Positions 32,648-45,573 of a DNA stretch of 64,000 nucleotides are shown here, in pieces. A program made the translations under genes and the position numbers. The stretch covers positions 310,001 to 374,000 of the forward strand of contig JAETXT010000016.1 in the NCBI GenBank assembly GCA_019188255.1. Reading direction: 5' to 3'. The notes below the pieces were generated by a model, which was not told where the DNA came from, did not search any database, and saw nothing but the letters and a program-made list of their open reading frames with translations. The stretch comes from Verticillium longisporum. Taxonomy: Eukaryota; Ascomycota; Sordariomycetes; Glomerellales; Plectosphaerellaceae. Positions within the stretch are counted from its first letter, which is position 1. Each line of letters starts with the position of its first letter.

Positions 32648-35600
32648 GTAGACCACTGTGGAGAAATGTCAACGACAGGGGCAAAAACGCCCTGGAGTTT
32701 GCAAAGGGCTATCACAAATTCACACAAGGTTGAAGTACCACCAGGGTCAGAGCACAGCCAACCTTACGGCAGCTAGTACCTTGCTGCTTTGTTGCACCAA
32801 TCCCCACTGTGGAGAGTCAGGAACGTCTGCGCGGGATCCCGCCCCGGACCTGGAACTGCACATGGTCGATCACACGCTGACACCCTTGTGCTTGTTAGGT
32901 ATGGAGGCGATGTCGTACCAAGAACTTATCGGCGCCGATGGAGCGACCATCTTGCAAGAGGCAGTGCAGATCCGCAATTAGGTGCTCGCACTCGACCAAT
33001 CTAACAAAGCGCATTGGCCCCTGGCTAATTATCCCTGAGCTCAGGACTCGGAAGTCGTGGGTTGACTGGACGCGTACCGTGAATGAAAAGCCACACTAGA
33101 CGCCTGTTTTCCTCTTTCGACAAACCTGTCTCTTCTGCCACCTTGCGTAGACTTACTGCTCCGATGGGGGTCATTATATTGTATAGGATCACCGAGGTAT
33201 GTCAGTGGTACGCTCAGACGGGTCATTGCTGACACTTACTCTATCTAGGTGGATGGTGAATTGACCGAAGTATGTATTGAATTCATCTCCATACCGCTCG
33301 TCCCTTGCCATTTGGATGATGAGACCTCCGCCACCGGCTCTCCCACGCAGTACTTTTCCACTGGGTATTGGCTTCGTCGTATGAGAAATTTGATGAGACG
33401 TCTATGGCATCATACAGCAGACAGATAGGTTGGTCTCTTACACTCTTTGGCTGGCGGGGAGATCTGGACTGAAGTTAGCCATCATTGGTATAGCAAGACA
33501 TCCAACAAGGCTCCGGCACTGGCCGACTCTATCACCATCACGCCATAGTCGCCCCGGCCCAGAACTCTTGAGTGATTGAGGTAAAGCCAACTCCTGCCCC
33601 TTGTAGTGAAAGGTACTGACACTGACGCAGGACCAATGGCGGGGCAAGCGACGAGACTGCTGTACAGTCATCGACTTCCTCGTGTAGCTACTTGTGATCG
33701 ACAATTCCCTCTCCGATCCACGATGGCCCTCGTTTTGGCCCACCACCACCAGCACATAATTCCCTCCAGCTGCACCTGCGTCCACGAGTCGAGTGCCCCC
33801 CGCAGTGCCACAACAGCGGCCACTATGACTGCCCCGTAGGTCACCACCTGCTTCTCTCGCTCCCAGACTCTAGCGTCGGCCGATAGGTGGCCCGCCATCA
33901 CACGCATCGGTCGTGTGTTTGTGTCATGCTACGCGATCGTGTGCAGCGCGCTCCGACACAGTGGGCAAGGCCCGCAGGCACGGCGGGTCGCACTTGTGGG
34001 GCTGGAGAGCGTCGCGACTGGCAACGCGTCCTACAGGCGCGTCTCACTACGGGCTGCGAATCGGGTGGAAGTCGGCTCTCCGATGCGGCTCCGCAGTGGC
34101 TCGGCCCTGTTTCAACGACGACGCTTGCCGATGCACTCGCAAGCGTCGGGGTGCCGAGTGCTGCCCGCTGCACTATCTCCGAGAGAGAAACAGCAGAGCG
34201 TGTGCTTGGCATGAGACAGGACAGTTGCATCTCAGGTGGTGCTGGGTCATGGCGGAATGGATGCGAGGCGAAAAAGCACTCGGCCGGTGCTGTGGAAGCT
34301 GTCGGCGTTATCTCCTTGGTACCGCCATGTCGCACAATGGGCTGTAGGTGGGCCACGGAGCGCTTGACATCCGTCTCTGTGCCGCATCACTGGAGGCAAG
34401 GACCTGGCGAGGAAACGTCCCTCAACAACTGCTGTACAATTCAAACCTGAGAAAATGACGAAAGGACACGTCAGCCATATCGGCCCCCTCTTCGAAGCTT
34501 GCGAAAATGATGATGCCTGTTCATTCCCTCGCGACTCCTCAATTGGACGTCTATCTCGCAGGGTGATAGTGTTAAAAATCGTCTTCCCGTTGTCTGTGAA
34601 ATATAGATGAGCAGTCGCTTGTTGATCAACACTCAGCCAAAGGCGGCTTCGGAAGACCTTCAAAGATCGCGTTAGTCATTGGCACCTGTGATGGGCTCGA
34701 AGAAGAAATCGCTGATTCGAAGCAGAAGGCTTGTGTTGAGCCCTTGCCAGAGAAGGTGACCGTTCCAAAATCGCGCCGGGCCGTCAGGTAGAGGCTGTTG
34801 CTGGAGGGAAGAACATTGGATCGAATTCTGTGTATCCGTTGCGGGATACTCGCGGGAGAGAAGACAATCAAGGGCAATGCGGATCTTCATCATGAGGAGA
34901 GATTTTATCTATGAAGTTGAGGTTTGTTTTCGAGAAATCAAGAAGATGCAGACGTAAGACTATGTTGGTGTATGTCGTAGGTTCACCGAGTGAACATCGC
35001 GCATGCCGGGAAGTGGATGGACCCCCAACTTGGAATAAACCACGCCTGCCAGTTTTCTCTTTCACCGAAAGCAACAGCCGCCAACCCTGTCGCCAAGAGC
35101 AAGGGTGTCAGTGAGTGGCGAATCTGTCGCGACGCAGTAAAATGTCAAGTGTGGATCTCGAATGCTGCACTCGGTCACAGGACTTCGACGGCCACTTGAG
35201 TGCGACTGGCGGATGATGCCTTGCAAGACCGTGGTCATGTCCAACATGTCAGGTCAGCCTCACAGTCGGCGGCATCCCAAGACAGGCGTCAATCGAGCCC
35301 ACAAACTCTCCTTCCCGGCCACATGGAATGGGGATCAAAGGGAGAGGCGCAGACCCGCCTCTGAAGGACAACGACGCTACCAATGCCTGCCTAATGCCAT
35401 ACGGAACAACTGCTCGAGGGCCTTGCACTTGCCCGACGGCCAGATGAACGCGGTTGGCGAACTGGGTGACCTCGCACTCCATCGCCTTGGTGAGCACGTC
35501 TGTCGGTGAGTCATGAAGAAGCGCTGTGGCGGCTTTGACCCTGGAGCAAGAAAACGGCCCGCCCATATGCGACCACCTCACCTCTGACTATGTTCCAACA

Positions 35601-36461
35601 CATTCCGACACATAATGAGGCTGTCCAAACGGCCGACAGGCTGACGCTCGCGACTGCTCCCTGCGAAGCAATTGCCTGGCCGTAGCGACTAGCCTCCTCA
35701 ACTGCCCAGCCAGCGCCGTGTTTCTGTTGGCTGCCGCATAACTTGCAGAGCAGGCATGCCGCTGTTGCTTTGGCGTGAACGGCCCCTAGAAATCAGGGGT
35801 GCATCGCGCTTCGCGTCACACTGCGTGACGCCGTCCTCCCGGCATCGCAAAAGGTCGGTGAGGCCCGAATGAGCTGGAGGAACTGAGAGTGTGTCATTAC
35901 GAATACTGGACATGATCATCAGGTAACTTCCAACATCTATCCGCCCTGGAATGGCCTGATGTCTCGGGACGGGTGCAATATGCAGCCAGGGTCCGGTCGC
36001 ACTGAGCATCAGTGTGCAAACAATGTGATGCAGCCCCCTCGCCGGGAACGCAACCACCCTAAGTAAAGCGTACCACGCAGGGCGTCAGTCGGCTACTGAC
36101 GTGTTTGATTGAATTCAAGCCGGCCCCCATGATAGGGATGCTGTACGCGTGCATGGTCAAGCTTTGTCACAGGAGTCGAGAAGATCGCAGCCACAACTAG
36201 CCTGGACACTCCAACGCCGTGCGTTGGCACACAGGCCGCTTCGACGCGACCACCCTCCAAAGTGGCCCAGCTCGCCGATAGTCACTGGTGGTGTTCTGCC
36301 CGATACGACAAGGGGGCAAATGGCTAGATGAGGCCAGCAGTGGTGTTTTGACTGGCCCCAGTGGTGATCCTTACTTCATGTATATAAACACAGTAAGACC
36401 GTACCTTCCAGCAGTCAACAGCACAACTCTCAAAAAAACCCATCACACCCCAATACTCAAC
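32648..36461. other. Long gene-poor stretch
   Basis: No gene I can support. Around 33890-34450 the GC-rich sequence is open in several frames on both strands, with no domain in any. The end of the stretch is the upstream region of the BCS1-like gene, with a TATA box at 36379-36386. Confidence 0.45.
36379..36386 (+). promoter_or_regulatory. TATA box of the BCS1-like gene
   Basis: GTATATAAAC occurs about 80 bp before the ATG at 36462. The 5' leader that follows is CA- and CAACA-rich, as common in fungal leaders. Confidence 0.5.
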
Positions 36462-37962
36462 ATGTTCAACCTTACAGTTCTTTCGGCATGGATCGGGAAC
36501 GCAACCGCGGTTGCTCTTCAACCTCCAACAGACATTCCATTTTGCCAGTCTCTGCCTGATGCCAACCGATACATTTGGAGCATTGCCAACGCTATCTCGC
36601 TCGGGCTTTGGGCCGCATACACGACCGCGTCGAGCGCCCTCCGATCGTCCGCTGGATCAGATTTTTACTTGCTTCTACCTGACCACTTGAAGCGTTCCCT
36701 TCTTCCGTTTCTCCTACTCGGCTTTCCCCCTCGTCTCATGGCGCTTGTTCTCTTTGCTCCGTCCATCTGGCGATGGTGGGATGACCTCATGCTTAGCCTC
36801 TTGAGAACCGTGGCATATCGCGTCATCATCCCCCAACGACACCCAGACGAGCAGCGCCGTGGTTGCTTGGTCTATCAAATGCCACTTGCGTAAAAACAGG
36901 GCTTTATTGGTATCCAACCTAAGCAATCCAACGAAACAACTTGGGTGCATTGGTCATGACTTCATCCCACTGCATGGTCGGAGGACACGGTTCATACATG
37001 AGGGAGTTTTGGGTTATATTGTAAACGACAGCGAAATCATCGCACTCACGTTTGATCCGGAGTATCTTCCTCGACTCCTTCGCTTCGTGGCCCAGAATTG
37101 GAGCGAACCAGGCCATCTGAGAGTTGTGTCGCCCGGCCCAACACCAAACAACGCAGGTATATCTTGGCATGAAAGAAAGCCACGACCGGTCCAAAGCCTC
37201 GATTCGTTATTCATCGACGACAAAGACGAGTTGGTGGCCGACTGTCTCCGCTTTTTCGAACCTTCCTCCCAGGCACGTCGTACCGGCCGCGGCAAGCTAC
37301 CTTATATGGGCATGCTACTTTACGGGCGCCCGGGAACGGGAAAGTCGTCTTTTGCTCTTGCTGTAGCTCAGCACTTAGGTGTGCCCATCTATCGCCCCGG
37401 AAGCCTCTCTACATACGACGACCAGACCTTTCGCAGCCTCATGAGTGCTATTCAACAAAAATGTGTCATTCTCCTGGAAGACATCGATACGGCTGATGTC
37501 ACTCGCTCACGGAACGAGGCGAATACATCGGGTGCCAAAGTCGATAAAGCTTGCCTGGGTACCATACTTGAAGAGTTGGATTCACTCAACGTGGAAGGAG
37601 GAGCCATGGTTATGATGACAACAAACCACATGGAAAAACTCGACCCTGCATTGATACGCGCTGGGAGAGTCCATCGTCGTGTCGAATTCCAGTTGGCATC
37701 CAGGGAGACAGCTGCAGCCTTGTTCCGAAACGAGTTCAAAGATGAAATGGCAGAGCACGATCTTGATCAGGCCGCGAAAAAGTTCGCTGCACAGATACCT
37801 GATCGGAGATTCTCTCCTGCACAGATCGATGAGTTCCTTCACGGCAAGGAGAAAGACCTCGAAGGGGCTCTCGAAGGCGTGTCTGGTTGGGTCAAGTCCA
37901 CTGAGGCGGCTGATCTGCAGGACAGCGTGGTGGGATCGCCGTCAGAGAGCGATGGGCCGTAG
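36462..37962 (+). pseudogene. BCS1-like AAA ATPase, one frameshift
   Basis: Starts at ATG 36462 (context CAACATG). The first frame encodes an N-terminal hydrophobic part (WSIANAISLGLWAAY, LLPFLLLGFPPRLMALVLF) and a BCS1_N-like region to about 36855. The remainder continues in the next frame (AWSIKCHLRKNRALLVSN..) to 37962. The AAA module has Walker A GRPGTGKSS (about 37326-37352), Walker B VILLEDIDTAD (about 37468-37500), and sensor/arginine-finger region MMTTNHMEKLDPALIRAGRVHRRVEF. BCS1 relatives are membrane-anchored AAA ATPases; yeast Bcs1 inserts the Rieske protein into complex III, but fungi carry many extra paralogues of unknown role. No intron with acceptable borders bridges the frame change near 36850, so I infer a one-base indel. 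The ORF could be intact if this is a sequence error. Confidence 0.75.
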
Positions 37963-40900
37963 GGGGTTCATTCTGCTATGTTCATGTTATTGAAGCGATC
38001 ATCTCTTCGGTTTGAGGTTGTACGTTCCAGGCTCACGACGAAGGGTTAGATACCTGGTTAGAGGTGACCTAAAAGGCGGGCCAGAGTGGCTGTTGGTTTT
38101 CTTTGTCATTCTTTGACTTGTTATGCGTGATCCATAGAATGTCAGTAGGGTTTCTGTTCTTATCCTTTGTCAAAGAATGCATGACACCAATAGTCATGCG
38201 AAAAATTTGTTATATTCATTTGAAACCTCCAGTCAGCAAGCAGCGCCAAAAACATTGCACGCTTAACCAGCTTCGTACCAAAGCCATCTCCAGCGATACC
38301 TCGTGGCAAGTGTAGCAAGAAGTTCCCCCTCTGCGCAACAGCAGAGAACCCGCCCCAGGTAGCGTGTTTATATGCGCCGAACGCTCTGAATCACCATTGG
38401 ACTCGTCGGTATGAATTACTAGGTGATCGTGAGTTTCGAGAATCCCTTGACTCGACTCGTAGTTCAACGTAACAGGCGCTGAGGCTCTGAGGGTGGATTT
38501 GGTGCTGAGATGATACCAGAAATGTCAATAAGCCTGAACGTACTTTGCCGCGCATTTGGAACATGTTTGAATATGTTCCCCGCGAAGTCGTACGCCACTA
38601 TGTCCACAATCCGTTCTCTTCACTTGACAGATCACGAATAATAACACATCGGCTACGTCTACGAACAACACATGGCATTGTAGGTATCGGCAGTGTCTCC
38701 AGAGGTAGTAGGTTCTGATGTGAGTTGTTGGTCAGGTTAGATGGTTGCGAGGTGCTCGGATCGAGTAAGCCCAGTGAGCGAGGACAGAACTTTGTCGCAT
38801 AAGATCCACTGTTTTACACTGGGGCGAGAGGCATACGTTTAAACGGTGGATGGCTTGGTGACCTTGTTAATCAATAAGCTCAGGTACAAAGCGGCTCACA
38901 TGGATATGTCATGTTCGACTAAATGGACTACTTAAAGCAAGTTTGTGAATTCACGCTCTTGATTCAACGAGCATGATCCCAAGGCCGTTGCGCAGTCATC
39001 CAGCACGCTTCGATGCCCAGCGGCTGAACATACCTGTCTACTACTTTCATATTCAACCTTCGACCTTCTTTGTAATAATCCAGAAGAAGGAACACCTATT
39101 TCGATCCACTATGAAGTGTGTAGCGTGGACTCTCCCCGGCATGGTTATCGATGGGAGCAGATTCAACCGGCGGTCTGATATAACCATAGGCCACAGCCTT
39201 TTCGTCCTTCCTGATTGAGAGGTATCTTTTTCTCACCAAAAGGTCGTCGAAGGTCAGATTTGTAGCGGATAGAACAGCATCACCCGTCAAGTTTGCCTCG
39301 GGGTGTGTATGCGTGGTATTAGATACTAAAACCGTGTAAACGCGCGAACGGGTGGTAGAAGTAGTTTACAGCCGAGCGATCTTCGCCCCTGAAATCTTTA
39401 CCTCTACTGAAAGGTTCTCGAAACCCTGTATCGCGGACGTGGTGAGGCTCAGGTATTTGGAGAGCTGTGGGTTGCGTGAACTGGGTTTGATCAGAGCGAG
39501 CACCCATAGCTAACAAAGTCAGAGTGACAAAGTCAGAATGGAACGACTTTGATCACCTACGTGGTTGACAAGGCTGGAATTGATATAGGGAAAGTCGTAA
39601 GCGGCTTCCTGCTTTATTACATTGACGTCAACTTCGTTTACGCCCCGTTTCGAGGCCTCGAGGCCGGCCGGCTGGTGGGGCGGCCACAAGCAATTCAAAC
39701 ACTCGAAACGACTACTCCATGGACTTTCTTCCGCACTTTAGTCCAAATCTAGGACCTTGATTTCCGTTGAGAATGACCAAACTTTATTGATGACACTACA
39801 TGCAGTATGGGCCCAAGGAGCGTTGAGTGAATACTGCTGTGACGACACAACAACTATCACTGGCCCATTTGCGTGTTCCTCGACGAATAAGCTGACTTTT
39901 GATCGCAGGAGCCGCCTGCAGAAACTTTCTCAATCTCTCCATTCTCGAGGTGATGTTCTTCGAGTGTTCCACGTTGTTCATGGCCGAGAGGATCGTAGTC
40001 GGTTCATCATACCCATGTTTCCCCCTCCCTTCTCTCTCTGAAATCGCTTCCTAGCCACTGACTGTCCCTCAGTACGGCCCACCCAACTTGCCTCTCCATT
40101 CTCCATCTGCTTACGCCGCTGGAACTGGGGATGTAGGCACACCTTACCCACTTCGAAATGGCATCGGTACATCGACGGAGACGTCATCTCCGTCCAGAAA
40201 ATTCGTACCAGGCGTGTGGGAAGGATTGTTCTCTGTCGAGGACGCTTCAGAGGAAGACTCGATGAACCTGCACAATATGGGACCCGACCGGCGTGCCTTT
40301 CGAGCAACGAAACCTGCCGCCTCTCCCACAGGCCTTGAGTTTAATGGCCGCGATGCCGGAGGTGGTGGTGGGATGTGGCGATAATTATACATCTTGAGCC
40401 TTCGCTTTCCGAGATCCACACACCAGGGACCGAGGTACGACTCGTCCATCAAGTCGGGAAGATTTTGGGGAAGGCAGCATTTAGACCTCCACGTTTCCTT
40501 AGCGACGAATTCGATAAGGGTCAGCATGGTCGGTTCCCTCTGAAGCGAATCGAAGTTGGAGTCCTGAGTTCGAGGGATGGCTTCAAGGGCTCGGGAAAGA
40601 CTGTCCTTGCTCCAGGTTGTGCCAGGAGTGACCTCGATTCTCGGCTGGCCGCGCTTGTAGAAAATCCCAAGGAGGAAGGCAAGCCGGCAAGTCACGTTGC
40701 CAATTGTAGGTTCGGCGGTTGGGTGAGGACTTGGAATTCCTGCGTAGGTCTCGATGGCTCGGCAACGAAGATCATGGCCGGTAAGGTCGGAGCCTGCGGA
40801 AGAACGGATTTGTGTTCTTGCTTCAAGGTAAACAACCCAAGCATGGATTCGGTGATCTGTGTCCATAGTGACGAGCCTGCGGCTGTCGGAGTGGGTGACA

Positions 40901-42383
40901 GATGAAATCAGGTTCGGATGGGGTTCAATGCTCCTGGCGTTCGTCAAAATGACTGGCGGTGTTGATGTCTTATAGTCTTCTCCGGAAGCAGCACGACCAT
41001 ATCTTGGACTACAATACTGTCGGTAATCATGAGTGTGCCGAAAAGTGTGACGACAGTCAAGCGATATTGCTGGGACACCTTTGTGTGGATGCTTTCATGC
41101 ACAATAGTACCGAGCTGGAAGGCTTGTCTAGTAATGCTAATGAGGCGGGTGCTGGCCACGTTGCATACCTTAACGACTGCATGCCAGGCAATGTGCCGCG
41201 CGAGGATTTTGTTGCAGGTGTGTTTTTGCCGAAGAGCCCATTCCATCCAGTGACGCCTTTCTGCTGCTAGTTGCGCCCAATTTACCACGTCACGAAGCCG
41301 AACGTGTTCGCTGTCCCTGCCACACAATGATGAGCAAATGTTGGGAGGTGCCAGGCTTGCCGTTGAGGCAGGCATCTGCCGTGCTGCACCATCAGCCTGC
41401 AGCTACTTCCTACACCAACCGATGGTGTCAGCCAAATCTGCTTCACTACTTCAATAGCATGAACATGATACATGCGTGGTACTAGGATGGGGGTGGTCCT
41501 TCACCAAGGCGCAGTCAAGCTGCTGCCAGTGGCGGGGTTGCGTTTCGGTGTGCGGATTGGGACCCACGTGGGGTACCACCTTCCCCGCCCAGTTAAGTCT
41601 CTATGTGGGTGTGGAGTCAATGTCAAATTGGCCCGTGAGGCGCACTGGCGCACATCTCGATCCTTGCCTGTTCCAGGTTACCGAGGCGCCTGACCGCAAC
41701 TTGGCCACTCAATATTGAGCTTTGGGGATGCGGTGGCATGTAGGCGCCTATCTAGGCTGGCGGTGAGCTGCAAGGCGATGGCTGCCTTGCCTGTCCGCTG
41801 GCCTCATGTAGTTCGCTCGTCAGAGAGCCTCACTCCGTGCCCTCGCTGATTGAAGACACTCTCACGCATCGCATCTGGGACAGACAAGGCCTCGGTCTAC
41901 CTCGAAGACGAACAAGAGTGTTTTATTGAGGATTGACTTATGACTCGGCAGGAATGCTGGCTGCTTGGCCCATTATGTCAGACTCGGTCATTCTTGGCGT
42001 GCCTCTCAGGTGCGCTGCTCATCAACCTGTGATCAATGTGCTACGGTTGTTGTTTCACTGGCAACTTAGAGCCGCAAGATCTTACGCGGGATCGGTCAAT
42101 CAAAACAGGACAGTCACAATGCAATGCTCTGATGTAGCCCAGCTCCTGGGGTCATGCACGCGATCGGTGTCACGCGAACGGCCAATATAAACATCTGCCA
42201 ATATACGCTGTGGTTTCCTAGACTTGTATGAGTTCACACTAGTTATGTTTCAGGGCCTCCAGATAGTTATCTTTCCTACTGGCCGTTCAGAGCACTCAGC
42301 CCGTCGTCTGGTTTGCGCCCGTAAACGATGTAGCTGGTCTCATATTAGTCGTCACCAACCTCCTCATGTATAAAATGGGACGC
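37963..42383. other. Long gene-poor stretch; weak minus-strand ORFs
   Basis: No gene I can support over 4.4 kb. The minus frames 40144-40947 (TTG start; internal ATG gives MDTDHRIHAW.., with a short polyproline run) and 40944-41375 (ATG start, 143 residues) are open but lack known domains, and an equally open plus frame covers 40375-40905. Small frames near 38973-39290 and 39549-39752 are also featureless. Confidence 0.4.
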
Positions 42384-43753
42384 TTACACGGGCCAGTACG
42401 CATGGATCGACCGGTTCTGCAGGTCCTTCCTGACTTCGGCCAAATAGACTGTCGTTTCATTAGAACTCCAGCCCAGCTCGCGGGTAAATAATGCCATAGA
42501 GATAGCATCAAGGTCATCCTGGAGCCCTAACAGTACCCACGCACCCAGCTCCTTGTATTTCTTGTCTCGTGTCCATGGATTCGTGGGCCACTTCTTCCTT
42601 GTCACCACGATGTCTACAAAGCCCTCGTCCTCCATCATCTGCTGGAAGCGAGGTGCCACAGAGATCGATCTCTCGGCGCGGTCGGCAGCAGTGATCATAT
42701 GGCTTGTCCATTCTTCCAAGCGTGTTCCCTGAAGAGTGCCGTCGTCACATCCTAGTGGAAAAGTGTTGTCCTGTAGCTCCAAGTAGCCGTTCGGTCGGAG
42801 ATTTCTGGAGACAGAGACGGCATTAGCAAAGTGTCTTGAAAAAGTCCTACTACTTACTTGAAGGCCTCCTTGACAAAGTCCTGTGGCTCCCGGAAGCTTC
42901 CAATCATGCCTCGAGCGAAGATGTAGTCGAAAGGCTTGGTCCATGTCCATGTGTGTTCGAGGTCGTCTATCATGAATGTGCAGTTAGGAGGGACACTTTT
43001 TCATCAGCGTTATGAGGTTAAATAAAGGTCCACTCCGGAACCTACAAAAGGGGTTGAATCGGGCTGAGATCCACACCCAAGACCTCCGCTTCTGGGTGTA
43101 AATCGGCTATTGCAAATGATGAGATGTACGCCCAAATCTGCATTCGACTGGTGGCCACATACCATAGTCTATTGCCCAAACACCAGTTCCAGTACCAGCA
43201 TCCAGCACCCTCGTGGAGCTGGCATTCGCGGGGCAGAGCGCAAGCCGGCCTTCCAATGTCTGATTCCACAGCATGTGTATGACATCTGTTCAAATCAGCC
43301 GTGTCCGCGACGAAAGAGGTCGACGGATATACCCAGCCTCTCCTTCTCTTGCTGCAAAGCTGTGAGCCATCTCCACCTCTTACGAAGATGTTTCGTTTCT
43401 CACCTCATCGTTCGGATACAGATACTCTGCCCAATTGTTGTCAATGCATTGTCGGAGCTCAATTCTGGTTACTTACTTCCACGGTTGAAGGCGTGGTAAG
43501 TACGGCCATTCTCTTTCTCAAAGTTGAGGATGCTTGACCGCAGTGACGCCGTCGAGGACTCGTTGGAATCCTAATACGGTGTTAGTTGGTGGGAACAATG
43601 TGAGTTGGTAAGGACATGGGGATGCCCAGAAGGCATACTTCGTCGATGCCTGAATCTTCGATAGTCGGCTCCGGCTCCTGAATACTGTCAGTTTATCGAG
43701 AGGCTACTCGCACGTCGGACTCATACAAGCACTGCCTCTTGCTCATCGGCCAT
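42384..43753 (-). CDS. LaeA-like SAM-dependent methyltransferase, nine exons
   Basis: Exons on the minus strand: 43727-43753, 43639-43677, 43477-43570, 43404-43426, 43333-43351, 43163-43285, 43046-43106, 42858-42995, 42384-42804. All eight introns (47-68 bp) have GT..AG borders. The spliced length is 945 bp, exactly 315 codons. The protein begins MADEQEAVLEPEPTIEDSGIDE, then SSILNFEKENGRTYHAF, the SAM-binding motif I VLDAGTGTGVWAIDYAD, acidic motif VLGVDLSPIQP, then DDLEHTWTWTKPFDYIFARGMIGSF and NLRPNGYLELQD. This order is typical of the fungal LaeA-like/Methyltransf_23 group, methyltransferases often linked to regulation of secondary metabolism or to natural-product tailoring. No biosynthetic cluster is visible nearby. 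Three exons are only 19-39 nt long. Confidence 0.9.
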
Positions 43754-44420
43754 CTTTGCCGTGGAATTGAGAGATAACCTGTCGTCACGAGGCAAGCAAA
43801 TCTGGCACTGCAATGGAAGGGGTTAACTAAACAACATCTGCAGCGCTGCCTAGCCGAAAATGGCAGCGTCTCGGTTGCTCGCTCAATGTCATCACGCCTC
43901 CGCCTCTACGACCCTTCTGTGCCTTGAGAGGGATACCTTGCTCTACCATCAGGCGCCAAGGCTCTTAGGTGGCACGGTAATGTGCCACATCCCAGAACCC
44001 CTCACATGAGAGCTCTGGTTCGTATTGGTGGCGGCGGGTTTGCGACAAGGCAACCCCCCATAGCTCTGGATACGACATCCACATTTGCCAGACGGGGCAT
44101 TCCCGGGATGCCTCATCAATGGATGCTATAGGAAGTGACGCATCCGCACGGACAAGTCGAGGTGCGACCATCCGCCAGGGGTTGCTCCCTGTCGCCCAAC
44201 GCTGCGAGCCACACCCATGTCTACACACCCTTCCCTCGTCTCCAACACTGGCCAGGTCATTGGCTCCCGCCCAATCAAATAGAGGCTCGGTTTTTTTGTA
44301 AATTTAGAGCCGCTCTAATGGATATGAAATACCGAGCAGCCCCTGTTTCGTGAAACCGCTCGCTTTTCTCCAACTTCTCGAGCCGCTCTGTTTTACATCC
44401 AATTCCGAGCTGCAAGGACC
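43754..44420. other. Intergenic, divergent promoter region
   Basis: Lies between the methyltransferase start and the next plus-strand ORF. The word GAGCCGCTCT recurs near 44308 and 44380 in a T-rich context. No gene seen. Confidence 0.45.
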
Positions 44421-44846
44421 ATGACACCAAGCACCGATCTCAACTTCATTGCCAGATCCGATCTCGCGCAGTTGGATGATCTCATCATCGATTTACAACA
44501 GCAGAGAGCTATCCTACGGTCATTATTCAAGGCACTTCAAGTTCTTTCAACGGGGGTCACACGTCAGAAAAAGTTCCATCGCATCAGGGCAACATTAACC
44601 CTTATTTACGACGAGCCCAGGAATCCCAGAACCGACCGTTGGCGCGAGGCTCTTGAGAAGTTGGACGATGTTTCCAGGTCCCTCTGCATCTTCATTCTGA
44701 CAGAAAAGCGAATATTCGAAATCGGCGATGCGCCCTTCACTGCCTTGATCGAGGGGATTCGCCAGTTCGCTGAGGCAGATCCTGATCGAGGCAATGTCAT
44801 GTTTCCGCCGTTGGCGCTTATATCAGAGAAACGATATCCGACGTGA
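44421..44846 (+). CDS. Hypothetical helical protein
   Basis: ATG-initiated ORF of 141 residues with a good start context (GGACCATGAC). It is rich in Leu, Arg, Asp and Glu and predicted mostly helical (LDDLIIDLQQQRAILRSLFKALQVL, RWREALEKLDDVSRSLCIFIL). There is no signal peptide or metal motif. The helical, charged character recalls the helical-bundle N-terminal domains of fungal STAND proteins, but the similarity is too weak for a call. Confidence 0.4.
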   Translation: MTPSTDLNFIARSDLAQLDDLIIDLQQQRAILRSLFKALQVLSTGVTRQKKFHRIRATLTLIYDEPRNPRTDRWREALEKLDDVSRSLCIFILTEKRIFEIGDAPFTALIEGIRQFAEADPDRGNVMFPPLALISEKRYPT

Positions 44847-45573
44847 AGAACAAGCCTAACAGGCGGGGTAAGAACTCACTCCAACGATGACAGCGAAGAC
44901 GAGTAACACCTTGAGAAAGATGCGAATCCGTTGAAACGACCTGGAACCGCTGCTAGAGTAGAGGGCCGGAGACGCAAGCGTGCCAGTCCGCGGGAACAAC
45001 TCACGATGGCTGCCCAAACCCATCATATCACGGCGGGGGAGCTTGAGTTGGAAGACTGCCGTGTCGAGCCAGACTGTCAATCTTTGGTCTTCGCGCCAGG
45101 ACACCACGAAGCTGCAGGCCCCGCGTCACCTTGTCGAGGCTTATCTGCACAGGTACGTCATACACCCTTCGTGTCCGCGGACTGCCTCTAATGAATGCAG
45201 CCGACCACGCACGTTGAAGATTTTAGACAAGAATGTCACATTGAAGAAGACGGTCAACCTGGTTGGTTCGTTCGTAGCCTCACATCAGGCGTGCCGCCAT
45301 CGTCATGCGCTCAGAGCACAAATCTCGATCACCACCGATGGGGTGTCGTCCCTGCCATGTCGGACACCGGGTGGCTTGGTCGTGGACTGGACTTTATCCT
45401 GGTATCTGACAGCGAAGAGATAGATCCTGTCGCTCAAGACGGGTGGTTCGCCGGGCTGCAACCAGCCTTGTACGACCAGAACGAAGCAGTCTTGCCCAAC
45501 TCAGCACCCACACCGCCACAGAACATCGTGCCAAGTTGGCATTACTGAGAGGCTGCCAATATTCAGTCTTGAT
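44847..45573. other. Possible two-exon remnant, not called
   Basis: Plus-strand frames at 45006-45151 and 45201-45548 can be joined by a GTACGT..GCAG intron (about 45152-45200) into an acidic polypeptide without recognised domains. Evidence is too thin for a gene call. Confidence 0.3.

Noticed and set aside
33887..34450. Long overlapping frames on both strands (up to 187 codons)
   Set aside because: All frames are open because the region is GC-rich; none has a domain, splice pattern or convincing start.
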